The notes under the pieces: model-generated
Seen by the model: the letters and a program-made list of their open reading frames with translations, nothing else
Told to the model about the DNA's origin: nothing
Database searches by the model: none
DNA from: an uncultured Dehalococcoidia bacterium
GTDB taxonomy: Bacteria > Chloroflexota > Dehalococcoidia > Lucifugimonadales > Lucifugimonadaceae
Length of the DNA stretch: 35,197 nucleotides
Direction of reading: 5' to 3'
Assembly: GCA_913048295.1 (NCBI GenBank)
Contig: CAJWWK010000021.1
Span: forward strand, 1-35,197
Part shown: positions 1-7,088 of the stretch, one piece after another
Position numbering within the stretch: position 1 is the first letter of the stretch
How the letters are laid out: every line of letters begins with the position of its first letter
Translations under genes and position numbers: made by a program

Positions 1-521
1 TCGAGGTCCACGAGACCGACCGCGGCGGTGAAGCGACCTATCACGGTCCGGGACAGCTGGTTGGCTACCCGATCGTTGATTTGAGGGCAGTTGGACTGGG
101 CCCCGTCACATACGTGCGCATGCTGGAGCGGTCGATTATCGAAGCGCTGGCCGAAATTGGCGTCCCGGCACACCTGGTCGATGGCGAGACCGGTGTTTGG
201 GTCGGTGGAATACCGAACGAGAAGCGGCGGCCCGGAGTGAACCCAGCTGGAAAGAAGATAGCGGCGATAGGAGTGCGGATCACCGGTGGTGTGTCGATGC
301 ACGGCTTCGCCCTGAACGTATCGACCGACACGAGTTACTTTCGCCACATCATTCCGTGCGGAATGCCCGACCTGGAGATTTCTACCGTGGCAGTGGAGAC
401 AGGTCAGTCGACTTCCGTCGTCGATTGCGCCCGTGTTGTCGCTGACCGACTTGCTGTGAACATGGATCGGGCGCTCATGTGGACCGATCGGGTCGAACTC
501 CCGATCCGCAGTACGAGCTGA
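1..521 (+). CDS. lipB: Octanoyltransferase LipB, 5'-truncated by the window edge
   Basis: LipB transfers the octanoyl group from octanoyl-ACP to lipoyl domains of 2-oxoacid dehydrogenases and the glycine cleavage H protein, in the cytoplasm. The reading frame is open from base 3 and carries the family signature RGGEATYHGPGQLVGYP at the very start of the window, so only a short N-terminal part is missing. Downstream are GGIPNEKR and the catalytic pair, Lys in GKKIAAIG and the acyl-accepting Cys in IIPCG. The usual closing region follows and the gene stops at TGA 519-521. TTG at 81 lies inside the conserved core and is not the true start. No partner gene (lipA) is visible here. Confidence 0.93.
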   Translation, partial: EVHETDRGGEATYHGPGQLVGYPIVDLRAVGLGPVTYVRMLERSIIEALAEIGVPAHLVDGETGVWVGGIPNEKRRPGVNPAGKKIAAIGVRITGGVSMHGFALNVSTDTSYFRHIIPCGMPDLEISTVAVETGQSTSVVDCARVVADRLAVNMDRALMWTDRVELPIRSTS

Positions 522-569
522 ACTCAAAACAGTGCCATATTAAACCGGCAATTTCAGAGCCAATCCACA

Positions 570-740
570 CTACGGCTGGGTGTCGCCCCCAACGCTATCT
601 GACCGCTCCGTGAAAAAGCATTTCAACGCGACCTCGCCACTCTCGGCGGTCAGCGTTTCGTACCCGGCCATCTCGAGGCGGGTCTGGGCAAGTTCGAGGA
701 TATCTGGTTCGTCGTCCGCGACAAGAATCGTAGGTGACAT
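570..740 (-). pseudogene. Truncated response-regulator receiver domain
   Basis: Read from ATG at 740, the 56-residue product begins MSPTILVADDEPDILELA, a textbook start of a CheY-like receiver domain with the acidic DDE pocket. It continues through helix 1 and strand 2 (AGYETLTAESGEVAL). It then ends in TERSDSVGG and a stop, before the strand carrying the phospho-accepting Asp (about residue 53 of a 120-residue domain). The conserved Asp, the Thr/Ser and the Lys are therefore all absent, so the protein cannot act as a normal phosphorelay receiver. The open frame extends upstream to 929 but that part looks non-coding. I read it as the remnant of a gene cut by deletion or insertion. No histidine kinase lies nearby. 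Confidence 0.6.
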
Positions 741-1068
741 AAAAAGTAGATTCAACCTCGCTTGTAGCACGGTATTCCGAGGCTGCGTGAAACCCCCGTT
801 TGAGATCAGATTAGTTTTGAGTAGGGTTTTGATCGTTCGTGTGAACCCTACGTTTGTGTGAGTGTTCGCATATGACCCGGCGTTCGTCGAACAACACTGC
901 CGGGGCGGCTGGGAAATAAATATGGGCAAACCCGATTCGAAGTCATGTCGTATCGTATTTCGATATCTGTAACAACTCGGGATCCACCGCAGCCCAATAC
1001 AATTCCACCCCGACCCGCACCTGAACCTGCTGCTTGCATAACAAACTAAAAATTAACCGGAGATCCTC
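741..1068. other. Intergenic region with an 8-bp inverted repeat
   Basis: No convincing gene. GTAGGGTT at 821-828 and AACCCTAC at 844-851 form a perfect 8-bp inverted repeat around a 15-nt loop. GTTCG-t-CGAAC (882-892) is a shorter palindrome. The region should hold the promoter of the lipoprotein gene at 1069, but I could not pick -10/-35 boxes with confidence. Confidence 0.4.
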
Positions 1069-1071
1069 CTG
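1059..1071 (+). promoter_or_regulatory. Ribosome binding site supporting a CTG start codon
   Basis: GGAG at 1059-1062 is followed by a six-base spacer and CTG at 1069-1071. The frame is closed upstream by TAA at 1054-1056. No ATG, GTG or TTG occurs in this frame between that stop and the lipoprotein signal peptide; the first TTG (1393) lies past the signal peptide and inside the PKD domain. CTG is therefore the best-supported initiation codon. Confidence 0.55.
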
Positions 1072-4029
1072 AACGGCACCGTACAAGCAATAATTCCCGC
1101 GTCCCCCACCGGTATTCCAATCGAGAACCGGCCACATCGCTGGCACAGGTACCGGGCAGTCGTTTTAATCGGAATCGCCCTACTGGCGCTGGCCGGTTGC
1201 GCGGCTCCACCGCCACCGGTAGCCGAATTCAGCACAACGAACGATTCTGGCAATGCGCCGCTCGACGTTTCATTCGTTCTCGGGGAGACGGCCGACGGCG
1301 AGAGTTTTAGCTGGGATTTTGGCGACGGGAGTGGCAGTAGCGAAGCCGAACCGAAGCACATTTTTCAGGATGCGGGAACATTTATCGTCCGATTGACGGT
1401 AATCAAAGACGAACTTTCCGCTACCGCCGAGACGTCCATTTTTGTCGAACCGGGCGAGGCGGGATGGGTTGTGATTGCCGGCGGCACAGAGTCGCTATCC
1501 TCGCTCGACACGACGCAGTTCACGGCGAGCGCATTCGACGCGCTCGGGAACCCCATCGAAAATCCGGATTTGAACTGGCAAACAGATCTTAGCGCTGGCG
1601 ACATCGACGCTGAAGGTCTGTTCACTGCAGGCGTCGAACTAGGGATTTTCGACGCTGCTGTAACAGTTGAATTTGAGCGGCTCGGCACTACGGTCAGCCA
1701 GAAGGTTGGAATCACTGTCGTCGAAGGCCCGATGCACGCAATCACGATCGAGCCGAGTGAACTGGAGGTCGATGTGGGCCGGGTCCAGCCGATCACGGTA
1801 CAGGCAGTGGACGAGGCGGGACACGAACTGGATTCAGCTTTCGTTTTGTTCACCGCATTGCGTGTGGTCGATTCGGTAGATTCAGCGGGCGTTTTTACTG
1901 CTGGCAACGTGGTTTCTGACGAGGGTTCGGAGCTGGTCACAGTCGAGGTGGAACTGGACGATCAGATAATCGAAGCGACGATCACCGGAGTCGTGCGTCC
2001 CGGAATACTCGACCAGGTGCACGTGTTTTCGTTGCCAACGAGCATGGAAGTTGGCGAGTCGGTACAGGTGGTGGCTTTCGCAACAGACCGGTTCGGAAAT
2101 GAACTCGAAGTGGACGAGTTTCGCTGGTCGGTGACCAGTCCTGATATCGGGTCGGTAACCGATTCCGGAATGTTCACTGCGGGCCCGGTGGCCGGAACTT
2201 ATGAAGAAGAAGGGATGACCGTTCGGGGAGTGCTTGGCCAGATCGAGGCCGTAACGACGGCGCCGGTAACGATTAACGCCGGGTCGGCCGCTTCGATCAG
2301 GATTGTCCCGGATGGCGATTCCGTCCCAATCGGGGCAGGGTCGCCTTTCGATGTCGTGGCATATGACGAGCACGGCAACGACCTCGACGTCGCCCAGTCA
2401 GAATTCGAATACGAATACTCGAATGCAGGGCGTGGGACCGAAATCGCGGTGTTTATCGCGGGCTACGAGCTGGGCGATTTTGAGAATGCGATCACCGTCA
2501 GGCTACCGGCCGGTGTTGCTGGGAACCCGGAGGAGTTGGTCGCCAGCTCAGACATCACCGTCAGACAGCGCTCGTCGAACATGGTCGCGATCGAGATCGT
2601 CGATCAGGACGGTGGCAGCATCATGCTGATCGACCTGGAGATCGCGCAGTTCAGGCCCGCCGATATTGATTTCGCCGGCAACGGGGCGGTTGAGTTGTCG
2701 CCGTCGTGGTGGCCTGATGGGTCTCGCCTTGTTTATGTATCCAGCATTTCCGGCTTTCTACAGGTGTACACCCTGGACATTGCGACCCGGGAGATCGTCC
2801 AGCTAACGGATGTCGAGAGCGGTGTGTCGATGGCGGAGATATCGCCTGACGGCAAATCGATCACTTTCGTGCATCTGGGAAGCGATGCCTGGCAACTGTA
2901 TGTCGCACCGATTCCCGAGGACGTGGCGACAAATCCGATTACGCTGGTCGACGCGACCCGTGTCAGCGTGGACGATTTATCGCAGCACATTCTCCCTTAC
3001 TGGTCGCCCGACGGTTCGCAATTACTTGTCTCGATAAACACTCCGGACGATCGCGTGCAGATGGCGCTGTTCGAACCGGTACTGGGCGGTGAAACGGCCA
3101 TTGTTCCGGTGACGATCGACTTGTTCGGCACCGTCGGATTTGGCTGGACGGCCGATGGCAGCGGTGTTCACTTTGGCGTATCGACGCCGACCGGCGCTCT
3201 GGAACTTGGGACTCTCGACCTTGCAACCGGCGTGCCGAGTTTTATCCATTCCACACTCGATTTCCTGGTGGCGACGTGGGCACCCGACGATTCCGAACTG
3301 ATGGCGATCGATTCGCTTATTGGCGCAGCCTGGTTCCTGGATTCGGACAATTCGGGGTTGCGCCGTGCCGTCGATTCCGAGCAGGTTCCGACCCGCATGG
3401 CATGGCGTCCACAGGCGTACGGAGAACCGGTGGCTTTGGCGGAAGATACTGGTTCTGAGGGCCCGTTGGCGATGCTCCAGCCGGGAGACAAGCCCGCGGC
3501 GCCGGTTGGTGCCCTGGATACGGAGTCGAGCTATTCGGCGGTGATTTCAACCGGAGAGGGCGATATCAGCATCGAACTGTTCGATGACCTGGCGCCACTT
3601 GCAGTGGAAAACTTCATAAACCTGGCGCGGACCGGTTTCTACGACGGTTTGGAGTTCCATCGTGTGGCCCCCGGTTTCATTTCCCAGGCCGGGAAGCCCG
3701 GCGACGGTACCGATGGATCCGGATATGTGTTTAACGACGAATTCAGTCGGGAGTTGTCGCACGGAGCAGCCGGGGTGGTATCGATGGCGAACGCAGGTGC
3801 GAACACAAACGGCAGCCAGTTCTTCATAACCCACGATGCGACGATGGAGCTCGATGCGTATGCCGACGGCGTCAAGAAAAACTGTGCCGACGAGGCGGTG
3901 TCCTGCCATACGATTTTTGGGGTTGTTTCGGATGGGTTGGAGATTGTCACGGGGATGGCCGAGCGGGATCCGGCGACCGCGACGACTCCGGGCCTGGTGA
4001 TACTGTCTATAGCGATCGTAGAGCGTTAG
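1069..4029 (+). CDS. Multidomain lipoprotein: PKD, Ig-like repeats, TolB-like propeller, cyclophilin
   Basis: A 986-residue protein if started at CTG. Residues about 25-44 form a lipoprotein signal peptide ending in the lipobox LALAGC (Cys44), so it should be anchored outside the cytoplasmic membrane. A PKD domain follows (WDFGDG near residue 85). Then come four Ig-like repeats marked by FTAG/FIAG near residues 185, 276, 369 and 462, a period of 91-93. Residues about 543-780 carry TolB/PD40 propeller motifs (WWPDGSRL, ISPDGKS, WSPDGSQL). Residues about 821-984 are a cyclophilin peptidyl-prolyl isomerase: FHRVAPGFISQAG holds the catalytic Arg, Phe and Gln, SMANAGANTNGSQFFI is the substrate groove, and HTIFG holds the conserved His. 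The active-site Trp is not seen, and a loop with two Cys (NCADEAVSC) is inserted. Likely role: extracytoplasmic folding or cell-surface binding, by inference only. It stands alone, 77 nt before thrC. Confidence 0.85.
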   Translation: MNGTVQAIIPASPTGIPIENRPHRWHRYRAVVLIGIALLALAGCAAPPPPVAEFSTTNDSGNAPLDVSFVLGETADGESFSWDFGDGSGSSEAEPKHIFQDAGTFIVRLTVIKDELSATAETSIFVEPGEAGWVVIAGGTESLSSLDTTQFTASAFDALGNPIENPDLNWQTDLSAGDIDAEGLFTAGVELGIFDAAVTVEFERLGTTVSQKVGITVVEGPMHAITIEPSELEVDVGRVQPITVQAVDEAGHELDSAFVLFTALRVVDSVDSAGVFTAGNVVSDEGSELVTVEVELDDQIIEATITGVVRPGILDQVHVFSLPTSMEVGESVQVVAFATDRFGNELEVDEFRWSVTSPDIGSVTDSGMFTAGPVAGTYEEEGMTVRGVLGQIEAVTTAPVTINAGSAASIRIVPDGDSVPIGAGSPFDVVAYDEHGNDLDVAQSEFEYEYSNAGRGTEIAVFIAGYELGDFENAITVRLPAGVAGNPEELVASSDITVRQRSSNMVAIEIVDQDGGSIMLIDLEIAQFRPADIDFAGNGAVELSPSWWPDGSRLVYVSSISGFLQVYTLDIATREIVQLTDVESGVSMAEISPDGKSITFVHLGSDAWQLYVAPIPEDVATNPITLVDATRVSVDDLSQHILPYWSPDGSQLLVSINTPDDRVQMALFEPVLGGETAIVPVTIDLFGTVGFGWTADGSGVHFGVSTPTGALELGTLDLATGVPSFIHSTLDFLVATWAPDDSELMAIDSLIGAAWFLDSDNSGLRRAVDSEQVPTRMAWRPQAYGEPVALAEDTGSEGPLAMLQPGDKPAAPVGALDTESSYSAVISTGEGDISIELFDDLAPLAVENFINLARTGFYDGLEFHRVAPGFISQAGKPGDGTDGSGYVFNDEFSRELSHGAAGVVSMANAGANTNGSQFFITHDATMELDAYADGVKKNCADEAVSCHTIFGVVSDGLEIVTGMAERDPATATTPGLVILSIAIVER

Positions 4030-4106
4030 GCCGCGACCGGTTTCTACGACCCGGCTGATCCCGCTATCGATGTACGACCATTAGTAACTTGCGCACGGAG
4101 TTTTGC

Positions 4107-5309
4107 TTGCCAGAACGAACGCAGTTTCGCAGCCGGTTGTCGCACCTTGAGTGTGCATTGACCGGAGAACGGTTTGAACACGATCATCCGCACCGGCTGA
4201 ACCCGGCAAACGGCAAGCCGTTGCTGGCCCGCTACGATCTTGCGAAAGCGGCGGAAACGCTCACGAAATCGGCCATGTCGGGCCGTGAGCCGAGCATGTG
4301 GCGCTATCGCGAGGTTATGCCGGTGATCGACCCGGCGAATATTGTGACGCTGGGGGAGGGCTTCACGCCGCTGCTGCCCGCCGTGCGACTTGGCAAGCAC
4401 CTGGGCATGGGTTCTCTGCTGATCAAGGACGAGGGGGTGAACCCTACCGGTTCATTCAAGGCCCGTGGGCTATCGGCCGCGGTCTCGAAGGCCCTGGAAC
4501 TCGGTAAGATGAAGCTGACGATGCCTTCTGCCGGCAATGCTGCGGGCGCGATGTCGGCCTACGCCGCGGTGGCCGGGATGGAAGCGCATGTTTTCATGCC
4601 GCGTGATGCACCGCAGGCGAACCAGATCGAGTGTGTCGCCTATGGCGCTGAACTCAACCTTGTCGATGGATTTATCACTGACGCCGGTCGCATTTCAGCC
4701 GAAGCAGCCGAGAAACACGGCCTGTTCGATGTATCGACACTCAAGGAGCCTTATCGGGTCGAAGGCAAGAAGACGATGGGTTACGAGATCGTGGAGCAAC
4801 TGGGCTTCGAGGTCCCGGATGTCGTGATCTACCCGACGGGCGGCGGGACGGGAATAATCGGAATATGGAAGGCGCTCGCCGAGATGCAACAACTCGACTG
4901 GATCGGGCCGGAACGCCCGCGGATGATCTGCGTCCAGGCAGAAGGCTGTGCGCCACTGGTTAACGCCTATAAAAACGGCGAGGAGTTTGCCGAGCCGGTC
5001 GCCAACCCCACCACGCTGGCAGCAGGAATGCGGGTTCCGGCCGCGGTGGGCGACTTCCTGGTTGTCCGTGCGGTGCGAGAAAGCGGTGGGACTGCACTGA
5101 CGGTGACCGACGACCAAATGGTCGAGTCGGTCCGGGACATGGCAAGATTTGAGGGCATCTTCCCCGCTCCGGAGGGCGGCGCGACCCTGGCCGCGCTGGA
5201 AAAACTGCTCGATTCGGGCGAAGTAAACCCCGACGACCGTGTTGTGCTGTTGAACACCGGATCGGCCCTGAAGTACCTTGATGTGCTGGGTCCGGCGCTG
5301 GGTTTGTAG
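4107..5309 (+). CDS. thrC: Threonine synthase
   Basis: A PLP-dependent fold-type II enzyme that converts O-phosphohomoserine to threonine in the cytoplasm. The PLP lysine lies in NPTGSFKARG (Lys118 from the chosen start), followed by the substrate loop SAGNAAGAMSAYAA and the phosphate-binding glycine loop YPTGGGTGIIG. The 400-residue length fits the shorter bacterial/archaeal class. TTG at 4107 is chosen because GGAG (4097-4100) sits six bases upstream; an in-frame TTG at 4089 lacks such a site. The N-terminal LECALTGERF segment resembles the zinc-ribbon-like start of this class (usually LECxxCG) but has lost its second Cys. A threonine dehydratase or cysteate synthase is a less likely alternative. 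No other threonine-pathway gene is adjacent. Confidence 0.88.
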   Translation: MPERTQFRSRLSHLECALTGERFEHDHPHRLNPANGKPLLARYDLAKAAETLTKSAMSGREPSMWRYREVMPVIDPANIVTLGEGFTPLLPAVRLGKHLGMGSLLIKDEGVNPTGSFKARGLSAAVSKALELGKMKLTMPSAGNAAGAMSAYAAVAGMEAHVFMPRDAPQANQIECVAYGAELNLVDGFITDAGRISAEAAEKHGLFDVSTLKEPYRVEGKKTMGYEIVEQLGFEVPDVVIYPTGGGTGIIGIWKALAEMQQLDWIGPERPRMICVQAEGCAPLVNAYKNGEEFAEPVANPTTLAAGMRVPAAVGDFLVVRAVRESGGTALTVTDDQMVESVRDMARFEGIFPAPEGGATLAALEKLLDSGEVNPDDRVVLLNTGSALKYLDVLGPALGL

Positions 5310-5328
5310 CCGGGGCGGGGCTGCCGGT

Positions 5329-5943
5329 CTAAACCTTTGGCGAGTCCCAGGTGGTGACGTGGCTGAGGGTGCCGTCGGGGAAGGCCGCAGTGTACTCGTC
5401 AGCGAGCATGCCCAGGATCACCGAGTTGTGACGCGCACCGTCGTGCGGTCGGCTCTGTCGCAACGTACCTTCATGCTGGAACCCGATGTGTTCGAACATT
5501 GCGCGTGCGGCCGTGTTGTATTCCGGTACGTCGACCCATGCACGGTGCAGCCCCAGGTGTTCAAAAATGTGTTCGATCATAGCGATAACCGACGAAGTGC
5601 CGTACCCGTGGTGCCACAGCGATGTCTGGCCGATCAGCACTGATATCTGGGCATCGCCGAGGGCTTCGTCGATCGAGAGTTGACCCTCACCGATATGCTC
5701 TCCCGAGAGCGTGTATATAGAGAAGATGTCGCGGTGGGGTTCGTGGTGAGGGTCGTGGAAAACCGCGTCCCAGGCTTCCTGGTCGGCGTCGATCATTTCC
5801 CTGGGTTCGTAGCCGAGGTGCGCGGCGTCGCCATAGGTATACCGCCCGAACCATGCATCAGCGACTTCGGGGTCGTCCAGCCAGTCGGCAAGGCGTTTTA
5901 CGTCATCACGGTTAACCGGGCGTAACTCAACTAATGAGGGCAT
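5329..5943 (-). CDS. GNAT-family N-acetyltransferase (RimJ/RimL-like)
   Basis: A 204-residue acetyl-CoA-dependent acyltransferase. The order of elements matches the RimJ/RimL branch: ELRPVNRDDVKRLADWL at the N-terminus, a central beta strand with IGEGQLSID, the acetyl-CoA pyrophosphate loop around LWHHGYGTSSV, and the C-terminal signature VPEYNTAARAMFEHIGFQHEG. The start ATG is well supported by AGGAGG about seven bases upstream on the minus strand. It converges with threonine synthase (19 nt gap) and diverges from the SelW-like pair. The substrate cannot be deduced; protein N-termini, amino acids or small amines are all possible. Confidence 0.85.
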   Translation of the reverse strand: MPSLVELRPVNRDDVKRLADWLDDPEVADAWFGRYTYGDAAHLGYEPREMIDADQEAWDAVFHDPHHEPHRDIFSIYTLSGEHIGEGQLSIDEALGDAQISVLIGQTSLWHHGYGTSSVIAMIEHIFEHLGLHRAWVDVPEYNTAARAMFEHIGFQHEGTLRQSRPHDGARHNSVILGMLADEYTAAFPDGTLSHVTTWDSPKV

Positions 5944-6258
5944 TTCTTGTCCTCCTCAATATCGACTTGATCGCCGATATTCACGGTTTAGGGGGCCACG
6001 CGATGGTCACTGAGCACTCACCGGTTCAGGCGCTAGCGCAAGTCATGCATCGGCAAAACGACCAGGGCCGGGTGCCGGAGTATACCGGACGGCGGTTACG
6101 GGAATTCGAGCAGCGCATGGCAAATGGCTGACACATGCCAGTTTTGCGGCATGATTTGCATCGCATGATACGATTTGACCTTCTGGGTGGGAGCCGCCGC
6201 CGCCACACAGGTAACTCGCCCCGCCGCCCGGCATAACAAGCAGATTTGAGGTAGATAG
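5944..6258. other. Divergent intergenic region upstream of the SelW-like pair
   Basis: This spacer separates the minus-strand acetyltransferase from the SelW-like pair and should hold both promoters. The only coding candidate is a 42-codon frame at 6003-6131, listed separately. A hairpin ATGCC/GGCAT (6135-6139, 6148-6152) follows it. TGATACGAT at 6166-6174 resembles an extended -10 box, but I see no matching -35, so I do not call a promoter. Confidence 0.35.
6003..6131 (+). CDS. Possible small protein of 42 residues
   Basis: Not recognised. The frame starts at ATG with a purine-rich AGGGGG about eight bases upstream and ends at TGA. The product is hydrophilic, begins MVTEHSPVQALAQVMHR and ends in a charged helix-like segment YTGRRLREFEQRMANG, which looks more protein-like than most chance frames here. 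It overlaps no other gene and lies 127 nt upstream of the first SelW-like gene. The composition could still arise by chance at this length. No function is proposed. Confidence 0.3.
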   Translation: MVTEHSPVQALAQVMHRQNDQGRVPEYTGRRLREFEQRMANG

Positions 6259-6543
6259 ATGTCCGATCACTGGAAGATGGAAGCTGAGATCGAGTACTGC
6301 GTCCCCTGTGGCTACGCGAACCTTGCCGCGAGCATGGTAAGCGAGCTTTTTCAGGCAGCTGGTCCGGCCCTGGCGATTTCGTTGAAGCCCGGCCACAGCG
6401 GAGCATTTAAGGTAACCGTCGATGGTCGTGTGCTGTGGGACAAGAAGGCCGAAGGTCGATCCCCTCACATTATGGAAATCAAAGCGATGAAGGCAACGGT
6501 TGCCAACATGATCGAGTCTGGCGCTGTAATCCAGACCAGCTAA
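6259..6543 (+). CDS. SelW/Rdx-type thioredoxin-fold protein (Cys form)
   Basis: A 94-residue protein of the Rdx group (SelW/SelT/SelH-like), which adopts a thioredoxin-like fold and is thought to act as a small redox protein. The redox motif CVPC (Cys14, Cys17) follows the first beta strand (AEIEYCVPCGY). The conserved FKVTVDGRVLWDKKAEG strand-turn region comes next, then a C-terminal helix (MKATVANMIES). Start ATG 6259 has GAGGT seven bases upstream. It is 88 nt upstream of a clear paralog whose second redox Cys codon is TGA. The two share AEIEYCVP-x-GY, the VFRVT/AFKVT strand and the KATVANM/KAKVANM helix. It is probably cotranscribed with that gene and ends at the shared terminator. Confidence 0.85.
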   Translation: MSDHWKMEAEIEYCVPCGYANLAASMVSELFQAAGPALAISLKPGHSGAFKVTVDGRVLWDKKAEGRSPHIMEIKAMKATVANMIESGAVIQTS

Positions 6544-6631
6544 ACGGTTCGCTTTGAACAGCCGGCCACGGCAAGCCTGGCCCGGTTGGTGTCAGGTGGG
6601 CAGGGCGTTCAGTTTAAATATGGAGGTTGCT

Positions 6632-6913
6632 ATGGCTGATGTGCCCGCGAAAGTACATGCGGAGATCGAATACTGCGTGCCGTGAGGCTACCACTCTGTG
6701 GCTTTCTGGATGGGAAGCGAACTTTATGTGGCCGGCGGATCGCAGGTGGCGGTGACGTTGACACCCGGCACGGGCGGGGTGTTTAGAGTCACCCTGAACG
6801 GCGAAGTTGTGTGGGACAGGGATGTGCTGGGTCGGTACCCGTCTCTTCCCGATTCCAAGGAACTGAAAGCGAAGGTCGCCAACATGGTCGAGGCAGCGAC
6901 GGCGGCTGTTTAA
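6632..6913 (+). CDS. SelW/Rdx-type selenoprotein, in-frame TGA read as selenocysteine
   Basis: The frame runs from ATG 6632, with GGAGG five bases upstream, to TAA at 6911-6913, with a single internal TGA at 6683-6685. Read as selenocysteine, the 93-residue product has CVPUGY (Cys15, Sec18). This is the CxxU redox motif known for the SelW family, exactly where the upstream paralog has CVPCGY. The rest aligns well with the paralog, including FRVTLNGEVVWDRDVLGRY and LKAKVANMVEA. A bacterial SECIS-like hairpin begins right after the TGA. An alternative is a restart at GTG 6698, but that would remove the first strand and both redox residues. Sec insertion needs selA, selB, selC and selD, none of which is in this window. 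Confidence 0.82.
6686..6718 (+). promoter_or_regulatory. Candidate bacterial SECIS element
   Basis: In the mRNA just after the UGA, GCUUUC (6701-6706) pairs with GGAAGC (6713-6718): six pairs including one U-G, around the loop UGGAUG. The loop begins 21 nt after the UGA and has a G among its first two bases. Both agree with the published general rules for bacterial SECIS elements (distance roughly 16-37 nt, G near the start of the loop). The Cys paralog has GCCGCG and GTAAGC at the equivalent codons and cannot form this stem. Confidence 0.65.
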
Positions 6914-6947
6914 GACCGCCGATTGGCCCGTCAGTGTGATAGTTGAT

Positions 6948-6990
6948 AAGACACCCGGACTTCTACAGTCCGGGTGTCTTTTTGTTTTTT
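6948..6990 (+). terminator. Strong intrinsic terminator after the SelW-like pair
   Basis: ACACCCGGAC (6951-6960) and GTCCGGGTGT (6968-6977) form a perfect 10-bp stem, extendable by AAG/CTT to 13 bp, around the loop TTCTACA. A T-rich tract follows directly (6979-6990). It ends the transcript of the SelW-like genes 34 nt after the stop codon. Confidence 0.92.
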
Positions 6991-7088
6991 ACTAATCGCG
7001 CTAGCGGCTTTACGAAGCCGTTTGTTTCGGTTCAGAATATGTGTGAAAGTTCGATATTTATCCGCCTGAAATCACCGGGAGCACCAGC

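Noticed and set aside
6698-6913. Independent short gene starting at GTG 6698
   Set aside because: It would lack the first strand and the redox motif shared with the paralog, while a strong ribosome site and matching N-terminus exist at 6632. The selenocysteine reading explains the data better.
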